Positions 1 through 6,931 of a stretch of 58,476 nucleotides of DNA are shown here, piece after piece. Source of the DNA: Anaerofilum sp. An201 (lineage in GTDB: Bacteria > Bacillota > Clostridia > Oscillospirales > Ruminococcaceae). How positions within the stretch are numbered: position 1 is the first letter of the stretch; each line of letters starts with the position of its first letter. The notes under the pieces were generated by a model. The model was not told where the DNA came from and ran no database searches. It saw only the letters and a list, made by a program, of their open reading frames with translations. The translations under genes and the position numbers were made by a program. Location of the stretch: the NCBI RefSeq assembly GCF_002160015.1, contig NZ_NFJT01000021.1:1-58476 (forward strand), given 5' to 3'.

Positions 1-307
1 AACCTATCGTATTGTTTTCGTTTCCTGTAGTGAAATCGCCCCAGACCTGTTCGTAAATCTGTGCGTAGGTCAGCACACGGCCTTTGTTGGTGGCCAGCAG
101 CAGGAGAATCCGATATTCTTTTGCGGTAAGCTGAATCTCCTGGCGATCCCGAAAGACCTTTCGTCTGCTTGGAAAGATCTCAAGACCAGGGAGCGACACC
201 ATCGGTTCCTCATCAATCTCGAATTTTTCTATCTCAGGGTGGTTTTTGAGGATAGACAGGATCTGCTCCAAAACTTCCGTATCTCTTTCGTGCAGCTCCA
301 GAATCAT
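1..307 (-). CDS. Winged-helix DNA-binding protein (OmpR/PhoB C-terminal type), cut by window edge
   Basis: The reverse strand from ATG at 307 reads about 50 residues of acidic/helical sequence and then a Trans_reg_C-type winged helix (LTAKEYRILLLLATNKGRVLTYAQIYEQVWG), which is the DNA-binding half of OmpR-type response regulators. There is no receiver domain before it, so it is a stand-alone winged-helix protein of a type common in Firmicutes. The start overlaps the DtxR-family stop by ATGA (304-307), so the two are translationally coupled at the end of the ECF module 1 operon. The gene runs off position 1, so its C-terminus is not visible. Identity as a winged helix is fairly sure; its targets are unknown. 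Confidence 0.75.
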   Translation of the reverse strand, partial: MILELHERDTEVLEQILSILKNHPEIEKFEIDEEPMVSLPGLEIFPSRRKVFRDRQEIQLTAKEYRILLLLATNKGRVLTYAQIYEQVWGDFTTGNENNTIG

Positions 308-699
308 GACTCGTCCGATGATATCACCGCTTTCTCACTCAGTTTACGAGTTGCTTTCAGTCGCTCAAAGGTTTCCTTGCTGACTACATGCTCAATCCGG
401 CAGGCATCCCGTTCGGCAGTAACAGGATCGACACCAGCTGCCACAAGTATCTCTGTAAAAAAGAGATGCTTTTCGTAGGTATCCTCGGCAACCTCACGGC
501 CGAGATCAGTCAGGTGCAGGAAGTGATCTCCATCCATGAGTAGGAAGCCGCCCTTTTTTAGTGTAGCCACCGCATGGCACACGCTGGGCTTGGACACATC
601 CATGTGCCGAGCCACATCCGCAGACCTCACCATGCCCTTTTTCTTTTGGAGGATAAGGATAGCCTCCAGATAATCTTCGCCTGATTTGCGTAAAGGCAT
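304..699 (-). CDS. DtxR-family metal-dependent repressor (copy 1)
   Basis: This 131-aa protein has the DtxR/MntR layout: an N-terminal winged helix (DVSKPSVCHAVATLKKGG as recognition region, about residues 34-51) and a helical metal-binding/dimerization domain. Aligning by eye to DtxR, the metal ligands are D9, H78, C100, E103 and H104 (motif ACRIEHV). DtxR itself has Met at the first of these positions and MntR has Asp, so this copy has a mixed set. It has no SH3-like third domain. It is the fourth gene of an operon behind ECF S, T and ATPase genes, 45 nt downstream of the ATPase, with a GGAAGGGGGA ribosome site. It probably represses metal-uptake genes through the GTTAGC-N4-GCTAAC palindromes, including the one in front of its own operon. 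Iron versus manganese as corepressor is not settled. Confidence 0.88.
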   Translation of the reverse strand: MPLRKSGEDYLEAILILQKKKGMVRSADVARHMDVSKPSVCHAVATLKKGGFLLMDGDHFLHLTDLGREVAEDTYEKHLFFTEILVAAGVDPVTAERDACRIEHVVSKETFERLKATRKLSEKAVISSDES

Positions 700-744
700 A
701 GACAGTCCCCCTTCCGTTATGTAGGCGGCTATTTCCTGGACACT

Positions 745-2142
745 TCATGGCTGCTTGTCATTTGGCAGCCAATCCGCCGTCCAAGCCCCACTCTCCCGCA
801 GGAATTCTCCGTCATGGGTGATAACCACCACACATAGCCCCTGCTCCGCCAACTCCCGGAGGCGTCGGCTCACCTCCAGCATGTGGCCATAGTCAAGTCC
901 GCTGGTAGGCTCATCAAAGATCAGCAGCTCCTTTCCGCTGAGACAGCCATCTGCAACGGCCAGCCTCTGCTTCTGCCCGCCGGATAGAGCCATGGGGTGA
1001 GTATCCGCATACTGAGCCAGATCCATTCGGCCCAAGGTTGTCAAAGCCTCCTGCTCTGTGGCCGTATTTCCCAGCCGGATCTCTGCCAGCACGCTGTCTC
1101 CAAAAAGCTGGAGGTTCACATCCTGCATGATTAGGAACGCCTTCCGCCTTCTTTCCGTTCGGCGCAGAGGCTTTCCATCCCAAAAAATTGTACCGCTTTG
1201 TTCCTTCATCAAACCGCACAGACACCGGGCCAGGGTGGTCTTGCCTGCCCCGTTTTGGCCGGTAATGGCGGTAATTTGTCCCCTGGGCGCACGGAAGGAT
1301 ACGCCCTCCCATACAGCCGCACCGTTATAGGTCGCCCGCAACTCCCGAACCATCAAACCGTCTGCTTCCGTCGTTGGGCTTGGCTCAGGTGAGGACACCG
1401 GTATCTCCGCAATGCTTCGCAGTCCCATGGAGCGGCGTTCTTCCTCGGTCAGAGTGAGGAAATTCTGCCCGGAATATTCCCGTTCCAGCTGCCCACCCCG
1501 CAGATAGAACACCCGATCAGCAAGATCCGCAGCGTACCAAAGGCGGTGTTCTGCCATCAGCACGGTCTTCCTGGCCTTTTTCAGCTGTTTCAGAATCTCC
1601 CGGAGCTGGCGGATACCCTCCCCATCCAGATTGGAGGAAGGCTCGTCCAGTACAAACAGCTCCGGCCCCATGGCCCAGGCGCTGGCGCAGGCAATGCGCT
1701 GTTTCTCTCCACCGGACAGAGCAAAAATGCTCCGCTCCAGCAGCGGCCCCACTCCGCAGACTTGGGCGGCGGATTCCAGAGCCTGTGCCATTTCATCGTG
1801 GGACGCTCCACGACTCTCCAGCCCAAAAAGTACCTCGCTGGTGGTGTCCAGATTGAAGAACTGGGACTTGGGGTTCTGAAACACCGAGCCCACCGTCCGC
1901 GCCAATTCCCACAGCGGGGTCTGTGCCACATCCTGGCCGCCAACCATAACAGTTCCCGCCAGCGTCCCACCTCCAGTATGCTGGAGCAGGCCATTGACGA
2001 GCTTGATGATTGTGGTCTTGCCGCAGCCGCTCTCACCGGTGAGCAGGATAAGTTCCCCCGGTTTCACAGAAAAGGTGCAGTCCCGAAGGCTTGGCGTCTC
2101 CTTGCCCTCATAAGCATAGGTCACATGGTCAAAGATAATCAT
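745..2142 (-). CDS. ECF transporter double ATPase (module 1)
   Basis: A 465-aa cytoplasmic protein with two complete ABC ATPase domains in one chain, like fused EcfA-EcfA'. Domain 1 has Walker A GESGCGKTT, signature LSGGEKQR and Walker B VLDEPSSNLD; domain 2 has GQNGAGKTT, LSGGQKQR and IFDEPTSGLD, each with a switch histidine, so both sites look active. It powers uptake through the T and S proteins encoded immediately upstream. ATG at 2142 was chosen because it overlaps the EcfT stop by ATGA and begins with the conserved start of the first domain; the frame is open further upstream but only inside EcfT. Substrate is unknown. Confidence 0.92.
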   Translation of the reverse strand: MIIFDHVTYAYEGKETPSLRDCTFSVKPGELILLTGESGCGKTTIIKLVNGLLQHTGGGTLAGTVMVGGQDVAQTPLWELARTVGSVFQNPKSQFFNLDTTSEVLFGLESRGASHDEMAQALESAAQVCGVGPLLERSIFALSGGEKQRIACASAWAMGPELFVLDEPSSNLDGEGIRQLREILKQLKKARKTVLMAEHRLWYAADLADRVFYLRGGQLEREYSGQNFLTLTEEERRSMGLRSIAEIPVSSPEPSPTTEADGLMVRELRATYNGAAVWEGVSFRAPRGQITAITGQNGAGKTTLARCLCGLMKEQSGTIFWDGKPLRRTERRRKAFLIMQDVNLQLFGDSVLAEIRLGNTATEQEALTTLGRMDLAQYADTHPMALSGGQKQRLAVADGCLSGKELLIFDEPTSGLDYGHMLEVSRRLRELAEQGLCVVVITHDGEFLRESGAWTADWLPNDKQP

Positions 2143-2831
2143 GGCAGCACCCCCTTGCAGCAGATTCCGCCCACGCAGAGGGCCAGAAACAGTAGTGTGA
2201 CCACCACATCCTGGATGTGAAATCCGATGGGCCGCCAGGAGGACATCTTTCCTGGGTACTCGATGCCCCGAGCGGTGGCGGATTCGCTGAGTTCTTCTGC
2301 TGTCTGGGCTGCCCCCATGAGCATTGGTACATAAATGCACTCCAGTTTCTCCTCAAAACCACGGATATTTCGAAGGGCCATGGCATCCCGGATATGACGC
2401 AAATCTTGCCGAAGTGAAGGCAGAAAGCGCAGCGTCACCGCAAGGGTAATAGAAAAACTCCGAGGAGCGCCCATCCTCTCCAAAGCAGCCATGAACTGGC
2501 TGACGCTGGTGGTGGCAATCAGATAGGCACCGCCGGCAATACAGGGGAACACCAGAATGAAGTAGGTCACCGTAGCAAAGACCGTAGCCAAAGAGCCGGG
2601 CAACAGCGGCAACAGCCAGTATTGTATCGCCAGGATAGCCAGATATGTCGCCAGCAGCCCTCCCAGCATGGTACCTTTCCGTTCTACCAGAAAGAGAATC
2701 AAATAGGCTACCATGACACCGAGCTGGAAAACCGCAGGACTCCAGGTGAACACCACCACATTGGCCAACAGCCAGATTAGAATCTTGGTTCGAGGATCAA
2801 GAAAAGAAGGGTAAATATTCTTCGTCCTCAT
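2139..2831 (-). CDS. ECF transporter transmembrane component EcfT (module 1)
   Basis: A 230-aa membrane protein beginning with LDPRTKILIWLLANV, the usual EcfT N-terminal pattern, followed by several hydrophobic segments and a C-terminal coupling region with two ARG-like motifs (DAMALRNIRG and SATARGIEYPG) that in this family touch the two ATPases. It overlaps both neighbours by 4 nt (ATGA), as expected for a stoichiometric S-T-AA' complex. In ECF systems EcfT transmits ATP hydrolysis to toppling of the S component. Confidence 0.9.
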   Translation of the reverse strand: MRTKNIYPSFLDPRTKILIWLLANVVVFTWSPAVFQLGVMVAYLILFLVERKGTMLGGLLATYLAILAIQYWLLPLLPGSLATVFATVTYFILVFPCIAGGAYLIATTSVSQFMAALERMGAPRSFSITLAVTLRFLPSLRQDLRHIRDAMALRNIRGFEEKLECIYVPMLMGAAQTAEELSESATARGIEYPGKMSSWRPIGFHIQDVVVTLLFLALCVGGICCKGVLP

Positions 2832-3430
2832 TGGGCCAGCCCGGCCTTGACAAAATGCTTACGCATGAGCTTCATACCCAGCAAGGACCCCAGAACAGAA
2901 CCCACCAGAATGCTCAGTACAATGACCCCGAACACCGGCCAGGTCAGCAGGCCCTCCATCGTGGCCATATAGCCAGCGTCCATCATCTGGGCGGCATACT
3001 CCAAATAGCTCTCTTTGGTAAACCAGAGGGGCAGAAAGTCCCCGATAAAGCCCAGATTGAAACAGAAAAAGCCCAGCATCAGCCAGCTTTTCCGCCGGAA
3101 CTGTCCAGCTCGCAGGCACAGCTCACACAGAATTCCTCCCACCAGTCCTGTGATGGGGAACATCCAGGTGGCGGCCACCAGCACCACGCCGGTGATCAGG
3201 CTGGTGAGAAGAAAAGGGCCGTTTTTCCGCACTTTGGCCACCATCAGCATGAACACTGGCCCGATCAGAATGGCATCAATAAAGTGGGTAGCAAACCATA
3301 CGTAGGGGCTGACACCGCCCACCAGCATAAAAAGGAAGCGAATGGCAATGCACACCGCCCCCAGTGCGCCGGCGGTGATGGCGTCTTTGGCAGTCAGTTT
3401 GCGTTTTCCCTGTTCCAATGATTGAGACAT
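2828..3430 (-). CDS. ECF substrate-binding S component, Trep_Strep type (module 1)
   Basis: A 200-aa integral membrane protein with about six hydrophobic segments, a short cytoplasmic KLTAKDAITAG start and a basic end (MKLMRKHFVKAG). This is the pattern of the Trep_Strep (MptE-like) S-component family, which typically travels with EcfT and a double ATPase. Families related to ECF heme importers (for example the described SiaFGH and LhaTSA systems) are possible relatives, but the substrate cannot be read from the sequence. It is the first gene of the operon, with a GGAGGA ribosome site, and is preceded by a palindromic operator at 3455-3472. Confidence 0.85.
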   Translation of the reverse strand: MSQSLEQGKRKLTAKDAITAGALGAVCIAIRFLFMLVGGVSPYVWFATHFIDAILIGPVFMLMVAKVRKNGPFLLTSLITGVVLVAATWMFPITGLVGGILCELCLRAGQFRRKSWLMLGFFCFNLGFIGDFLPLWFTKESYLEYAAQMMDAGYMATMEGLLTWPVFGVIVLSILVGSVLGSLLGMKLMRKHFVKAGLAQ

Positions 3431-3454
3431 ATTGAAATTCCTCCTGTTTATAAT

Positions 3455-3472
3455 CGTTAGCCTTAGCTAACC
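3455..3472. promoter_or_regulatory. DtxR-type operator 1, between ECF module 1 and AraC
   Basis: GTTAGC-CTTA-GCTAAC at 3456-3471, a perfect 6-bp inverted repeat with 4-bp spacer. On the minus strand it lies between TTGGTT and TATAAA, a plausible weak -35/-10 pair with 16-bp spacing, so a bound repressor would block the promoter of the S-T-AA'-DtxR operon. It is also upstream of the divergent AraC gene at 3620. Confidence 0.8.
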
Positions 3473-3619
3473 AAAAAACAGAATAGCATAGCTGACTACC
3501 TGCCGGCAACTCCATACAGGCATTTTAGCTCCAAATAGCTTGCAGTTTTTGAGCAATCATTGACGACTCCTCCCCAGTCAGTTACAATCAAACCAAATCA
3601 AACAACGGAGGCGCTGCCC

Positions 3620-4594
3620 ATGTCCAATATGTCGCAACTTTTTGATGCCAGCCGTTTCCCAGGCGATGTGAAGGTTCGATCCAATGGCAAGGCTACGGTG
3701 ATGACCCGCTGTGGTTCAGAGAACGGAAGCCTGCGACTGTTTTCTTTGTGGGAGGGCGCAATTCTTTCCTTCAACCGGATCTATACCCAGGTCTGGCCTC
3801 TGGCGCAGAACGAGGCAGCCAACATCCTGCTGCTGAACTTCTGCCAGAAGGGGCGCTGTGAGGTGGTGCTGGAGGATGGACAGTTTGCCTTTCTCTCTCA
3901 AGGACACATGGCCGTAGGAACCCAGCAGGCTCAGGAGGAGTATCGCTACCCCAGCGGTCTCTATGAGGGTATCGAGTTGTTTTTGGATCTGGATTTGTTG
4001 GCCCATCGTCCCTATCCACTGTTTCAGGAGGGGGAAGTAAGCCCGGAGGGGATCATGGAGCACCTGCATACCTCCCGCCGACTGTATTTGGGACCCACGC
4101 CTGCCTGTGTGCAGACATTGCTGGATGACCTGTGGCAGCTTCGAGATTCGGAGGAAGTGGGACTGCTGAAACTTCTCTCCGCCCTGCTGCTTTGGAAGGT
4201 AGAACGCCAGCCTCTTGAAACCAGTCCCGCAGTCCGCTATTTTACCAGCTCCCAAGTGGCCATCGCCAGGGAGACACGGAACATTCTGTGCGCAGACCTG
4301 AGCCAGAACCATACAGCGCGGGAACTGGCGGAGCGGTTCCAGGTTGCCGAAACCAGTCTTAAGAACTACTTCCGCGGTGTGTTTGGAGAAAACCTCTCCA
4401 CATTTTTACGAGAGGTGAGGATGCGCCGGGCAGCAGAATTGCTGCAGAGCAGCGAATTACGAGTGGCGGAGATCGCAGCACAGGTAGGCTACGAAAATCA
4501 GAGCAAATTTGCCGCAGTTTTTGTTCGGCACTTCGGCTGCCCGCCGCTGGAGTATCGCCGCAGGGCACACCTTTCGATTGCTGATGACAATTAA
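3620..4594 (+). CDS. AraC-family regulator, PchR-like layout (module 1)
   Basis: A 324-aa regulator with an N-terminal sensor domain of about 200 residues (pattern LLLNFCQKGRCEVVLEDGQFAF) and a C-terminal pair of AraC helix-turn-helices (ARELAERFQVAETSLKNYF and VAEIAAQVGYENQSKFAAVF). The sensor resembles those of PchR/YbtA-type activators, which respond to ferric siderophores. ATG 3620 is preferred because GGAGG at 3607-3611 precedes it at 8 nt. It is divergent from ECF module 1 across operator 1, so it probably activates that operon when its chelate is present. It is most similar to the AraC at 20063-21043. Confidence 0.87.
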   Translation: MSNMSQLFDASRFPGDVKVRSNGKATVMTRCGSENGSLRLFSLWEGAILSFNRIYTQVWPLAQNEAANILLLNFCQKGRCEVVLEDGQFAFLSQGHMAVGTQQAQEEYRYPSGLYEGIELFLDLDLLAHRPYPLFQEGEVSPEGIMEHLHTSRRLYLGPTPACVQTLLDDLWQLRDSEEVGLLKLLSALLLWKVERQPLETSPAVRYFTSSQVAIARETRNILCADLSQNHTARELAERFQVAETSLKNYFRGVFGENLSTFLREVRMRRAAELLQSSELRVAEIAAQVGYENQSKFAAVFVRHFGCPPLEYRRRAHLSIADDN

Positions 4595-4617
4595 CATCCA
4601 TATACTTTGCCCTTTCT

Positions 4618-4667
4618 GAGATACCCACAGTTCTAAAACATAAGGAACTTCGGGTATCTCTTATTTT
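4618..4667 (+). terminator. Intrinsic terminator after AraC
   Basis: Stem GAGATACCC (4618-4626) pairs with GGGTATCTC (4652-4660), extended inside by AGTTC/GAACT, and is followed by TTATTTT. It lies 24 nt after the AraC stop. Confidence 0.75.
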
Positions 4668-4725
4668 GAAAACGGAAGGCTTGAGTTCCTGTTCCCAAAA
4701 TCCAGTCACCGCACACTTCCGCCCC

Positions 4726-4772
4726 TTGACATTTTTCCTTGATAACGCTAAAATACATACAAGTATGTATTT
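4726..4772 (+). promoter_or_regulatory. Sigma-A promoter with overlapping perfect palindrome
   Basis: TTGACA (4726-4731), 17-bp spacer, TAAAAT (4749-4754). A perfect 10-bp inverted repeat, AAATACATAC-AA-GTATGTATTT (4751-4772), begins in the -10 box and covers the start point, so a repressor bound there would block transcription of the AbrB-hydrolase operon. The shape is like TetR-family or AbrB-type autoregulatory operators; it is unrelated to the DtxR-type sites. Confidence 0.8.
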
Positions 4773-4803
4773 CATATTTATATGTATCGTGGGAGGTACA
4801 CGC

Positions 4804-5037
4804 ATGGAAACCACAAAGGGACACTATATTTTCGGAACGGTGAAGGTTGGGGAGCGTGGGCAGATCATTATCCCCAAGGAGGCTCGACAGGTCTTTGATA
4901 TTAAAGCCGGAGACACTTTGATTGTGTTGGGCGACGAGAAATGGGGCATCGCCGTCACAAAGGCAGATGTGCTGGAGAAGCACGCTTATGATGTATTCAA
5001 AAAAATCTCGGAGGGACAGACGGATGCAGACCAGTAA
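4804..5037 (+). CDS. AbrB/MazE-type DNA-binding protein
   Basis: A 77-aa protein with a swapped-hairpin AbrB domain near the N-terminus (GTVKVGERGQIIIPKEARQ, then IKAGDTLIVLGDE), the fold of SpoVT, AbrB and MazE regulators. ATG 4804 follows a GGGAGG ribosome site. No toxin partner is visible, so it is more likely a transcription regulator than an antitoxin. It is first in an operon whose second gene overlaps its 3' end by 14 nt, and it may autoregulate through the palindrome at 4751-4772. Confidence 0.85.
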   Translation: METTKGHYIFGTVKVGERGQIIIPKEARQVFDIKAGDTLIVLGDEKWGIAVTKADVLEKHAYDVFKKISEGQTDADQ

Positions 5038-5632
5038 CACAGCTCTTTTCTTTTTGGAAGATGATTGCATCCGTGCCTTTGGTCAGGAAACAGGCTGTAC
5101 CTTACTTCAACAGGCGGAGGAACTTTACCAGGATTTGTGCCAGCACGGGAATGACCGGGGCAATCATGTGATCGAGGAGCATCTTCAGAGCAGGCTGTTT
5201 CCTTTGATGTCATATTACAAAGCGCTTTTGAAACATGGTATTCAAGAAGATCAGGCATTGTTGTTGGTACGAGAAACAGCACACAAAGCTGCCATAGATA
5301 AAAAAGCCGAAATGCAAAAATTAGGTTCGCTTCCTTTTGCTTATCTCATTTTCCGGATGGGCGTCAAACGACACATGAAAAACCACTTTCCTCCAGAGGG
5401 ATGGCAAACAGAGTGGGTGCGCTGTGACTGCCAAGAGATCCATTTCAATTTGCACCGCTGCCTCTACTGGGATGTTACGAAACAATTCGGGTGCCCGGAG
5501 CTGTGCTGTGTATTCTGCGAAAGTGATGACATCTCCTTCTCCGGACTGGCTCCCAAAATAAACTTCCTGCGCAACGGAACGCTGGGCAGCGGAGCGGACT
5601 GCTGTGACTTCCATTTCATCAAGGCGCAATGA
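5024..5632 (+). CDS. L-2-amino-thiazoline-4-carboxylate hydrolase-like protein
   Basis: A 202-aa Cys-rich protein matching the ATC-hydrolase family pattern: a C-terminal half with CDCQEIHFNLHRC, CCVFCESDD, FLRNGTLGSGADCCDF. Characterised members hydrolyse aminothiazoline carboxylate to S-carbamoyl or N-carbamoyl cysteine, but most clostridial homologues have no proven reaction. ATG 5024 overlaps the AbrB stop by 14 nt, so they are co-translated. The repeated pairing with AbrB and DUF998 here suggests a small regulated module separate from the metal genes. Confidence 0.75.
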   Translation: MQTSNTALFFLEDDCIRAFGQETGCTLLQQAEELYQDLCQHGNDRGNHVIEEHLQSRLFPLMSYYKALLKHGIQEDQALLLVRETAHKAAIDKKAEMQKLGSLPFAYLIFRMGVKRHMKNHFPPEGWQTEWVRCDCQEIHFNLHRCLYWDVTKQFGCPELCCVFCESDDISFSGLAPKINFLRNGTLGSGADCCDFHFIKAQ

Positions 5633-5651
5633 GGAATTAGGAAAACTGCCT

Positions 5652-6272
5652 ATGAAACATACCTTTTACTCCCTTCTGCCCCTGTTTTTACTGCTGGATC
5701 TGGTTATTCCTTTTCTGCTGGCGCCCACCTATCCGGGCTACCGCCACACCCGGCAGGTCATGAGTGTGCTGGGAAACCGAAGCGCCCCCTTCCACACGGT
5801 CTATACTCTATGGCTGCTCTTCCTGGGGACAGCCATTCTGCTGACCTGCGCCCAGCTGTGCCCCCTCCTTTGGGGCCGGTCCGGCGGTCTCAGTCTGGCT
5901 CTGGCGGCAATCTTGATCATCTACGCTCTGGGCGGCTGCATTTTGTCAGGATTGTTTCCTGTGTCAGAAACCAAGGCGATGGAGACTTTGTCCGCAAAGA
6001 TTCACGGTTTCGGGTCGGTGTTGGGTTTTCTGGCGCTGACCTTCGCTCCGCTGGTCGTTGCACTGTTTTATTTCAAGGGCAGGCAGACCAGCCTTGCTCT
6101 GTGTGCGCTGACGTGCTTTATCCTGGCGTTGGTTTTCTTTGTGCTGTTCGTTATGGCAGACAAGCCCCGGTTTGCCCACACCGTGATCGCATGGGAGGGG
6201 CTGTGGCAGCGGCTGACCCTGCTGTTTATGTATCTTCCTCTGGCACTGCTCTGTGCCAGAGGTGCACAATAA
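5652..6272 (+). CDS. DUF998-like integral membrane protein
   Basis: A 206-aa protein with about six hydrophobic helices and the DUF998 features: a first helix ending PGYRHTRQVMSVLGNRSAPFH, a SGLFPVSET loop and a later SAKIHGFGSVLGF helix. Function of the family is unknown. It starts 19 nt after the hydrolase-like gene and is followed 16 nt later by an AbrB-like gene, so all four genes from 4804 probably form one operon. Confidence 0.75.
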   Translation: MKHTFYSLLPLFLLLDLVIPFLLAPTYPGYRHTRQVMSVLGNRSAPFHTVYTLWLLFLGTAILLTCAQLCPLLWGRSGGLSLALAAILIIYALGGCILSGLFPVSETKAMETLSAKIHGFGSVLGFLALTFAPLVVALFYFKGRQTSLALCALTCFILALVFFVLFVMADKPRFAHTVIAWEGLWQRLTLLFMYLPLALLCARGAQ

Positions 6273-6288
6273 GAAAGGAGTGGTTCCG

Positions 6289-6756
6289 ATGCCGCAGATG
6301 AACAAAGGCGGAAAGTTTGTTTTTGGGAAATCCAACATTCAAGAATCCGGCAAAGTTCAGTTTCCCATCCAGGCTATGGCGGAATACCAGATCACCGCCG
6401 AAGGCAAGGTCTATCTCTTTACCGGAAGCAAGGTGACCGGTGGATTCTGCGTGACCAGAAAAGGGCTGCTCCTGCCATCCAAGCTGGGCCATATTCTGGC
6501 CGCTCTGCCCGAGCTGCGGGACTATACCGCCGAAGAAGGTGCATTTCTTCCTTATAAGGGCCGCTCCTACTGCTGGCTCTCTGTGACAGCAGACGGGCTG
6601 ATCCGTCTGACGAAGCCAATGATGGATTTTCTTCGCATTACCCCAGGGATGCGGCTCTTATCCATCCGCAGCAGCGACATTGCCTTCACCATGGGCGCCA
6701 GAGGGCCGCTTCTGGAAAAGGCGGATCGCTATAATGGCGTGATTCCAGAATTCTGA
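6289..6756 (+). CDS. AbrB-like regulator with two swapped-hairpin halves
   Basis: A 155-aa protein with two short segments shaped like AbrB half-domains: GKVQFPIQAMAEYQITAEG near residue 20 and GLIRLTKPMMDFLRITPG near residue 110. A clostridial family of such proteins is known but uncharacterised. ATG 6289 has AAAGGAG 8 nt upstream. It closes the operon that starts with another AbrB protein; a shared DNA target or heteromer is possible but not shown. Confidence 0.6.
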   Translation: MPQMNKGGKFVFGKSNIQESGKVQFPIQAMAEYQITAEGKVYLFTGSKVTGGFCVTRKGLLLPSKLGHILAALPELRDYTAEEGAFLPYKGRSYCWLSVTADGLIRLTKPMMDFLRITPGMRLLSIRSSDIAFTMGARGPLLEKADRYNGVIPEF

Positions 6757-6764
6757 ATTATGAC

Positions 6765-6806
6765 AAAAAGCGGTCGTTGACAAGGATATTCTGTCAGCGG
6801 CCGCTT
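6765..6806 (-). terminator. Intrinsic terminator for ABC pair A (minus strand)
   Basis: Stem AAGCGGTCGTTGAC (6768-6781) pairs with GTCAGCGGCCGCTT (6793-6806) with wobbles. Read on the minus strand it ends in CTTTTTGTC, a good U-tract. It lies between two convergent operons and may also stop the plus-strand operon. Confidence 0.7.
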
Positions 6807-6837
6807 CTCTGTCTGCAGCCATGAACATTCTGGCAAG

Positions 6838-6882
6838 GAAATCAACTGGGTAGCAATTTGCACTCCGGTTGATTTCTTTATT
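6838..6882 (+). other. Hairpin between convergent operons
   Basis: GAAATCAAC (6838-6846) pairs with GTTGATTTC (6868-6876), followed by TTTATT. It could be a weak second plus-strand terminator behind the AbrB-like gene. Nothing else was seen in the 6757-6931 gap. Confidence 0.4.
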
Positions 6883-6931
6883 GGGATAGAAGGAGAAAGA
6901 ATCGTTGGCAGTGCCGGGGAAGCATCTCCAC

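Noticed and set aside
1546-2220. Long open frames on the plus strand opposite ECF ATPase 1 and, similarly, opposite most ABC genes (for example 7286-8758, 9033-10379, 16592-18265)
   Set aside because: They are antisense to well-recognised ATPases, have low-complexity His/Gln/Gly-rich translations and no ribosome sites; they follow from GC-rich codon use.
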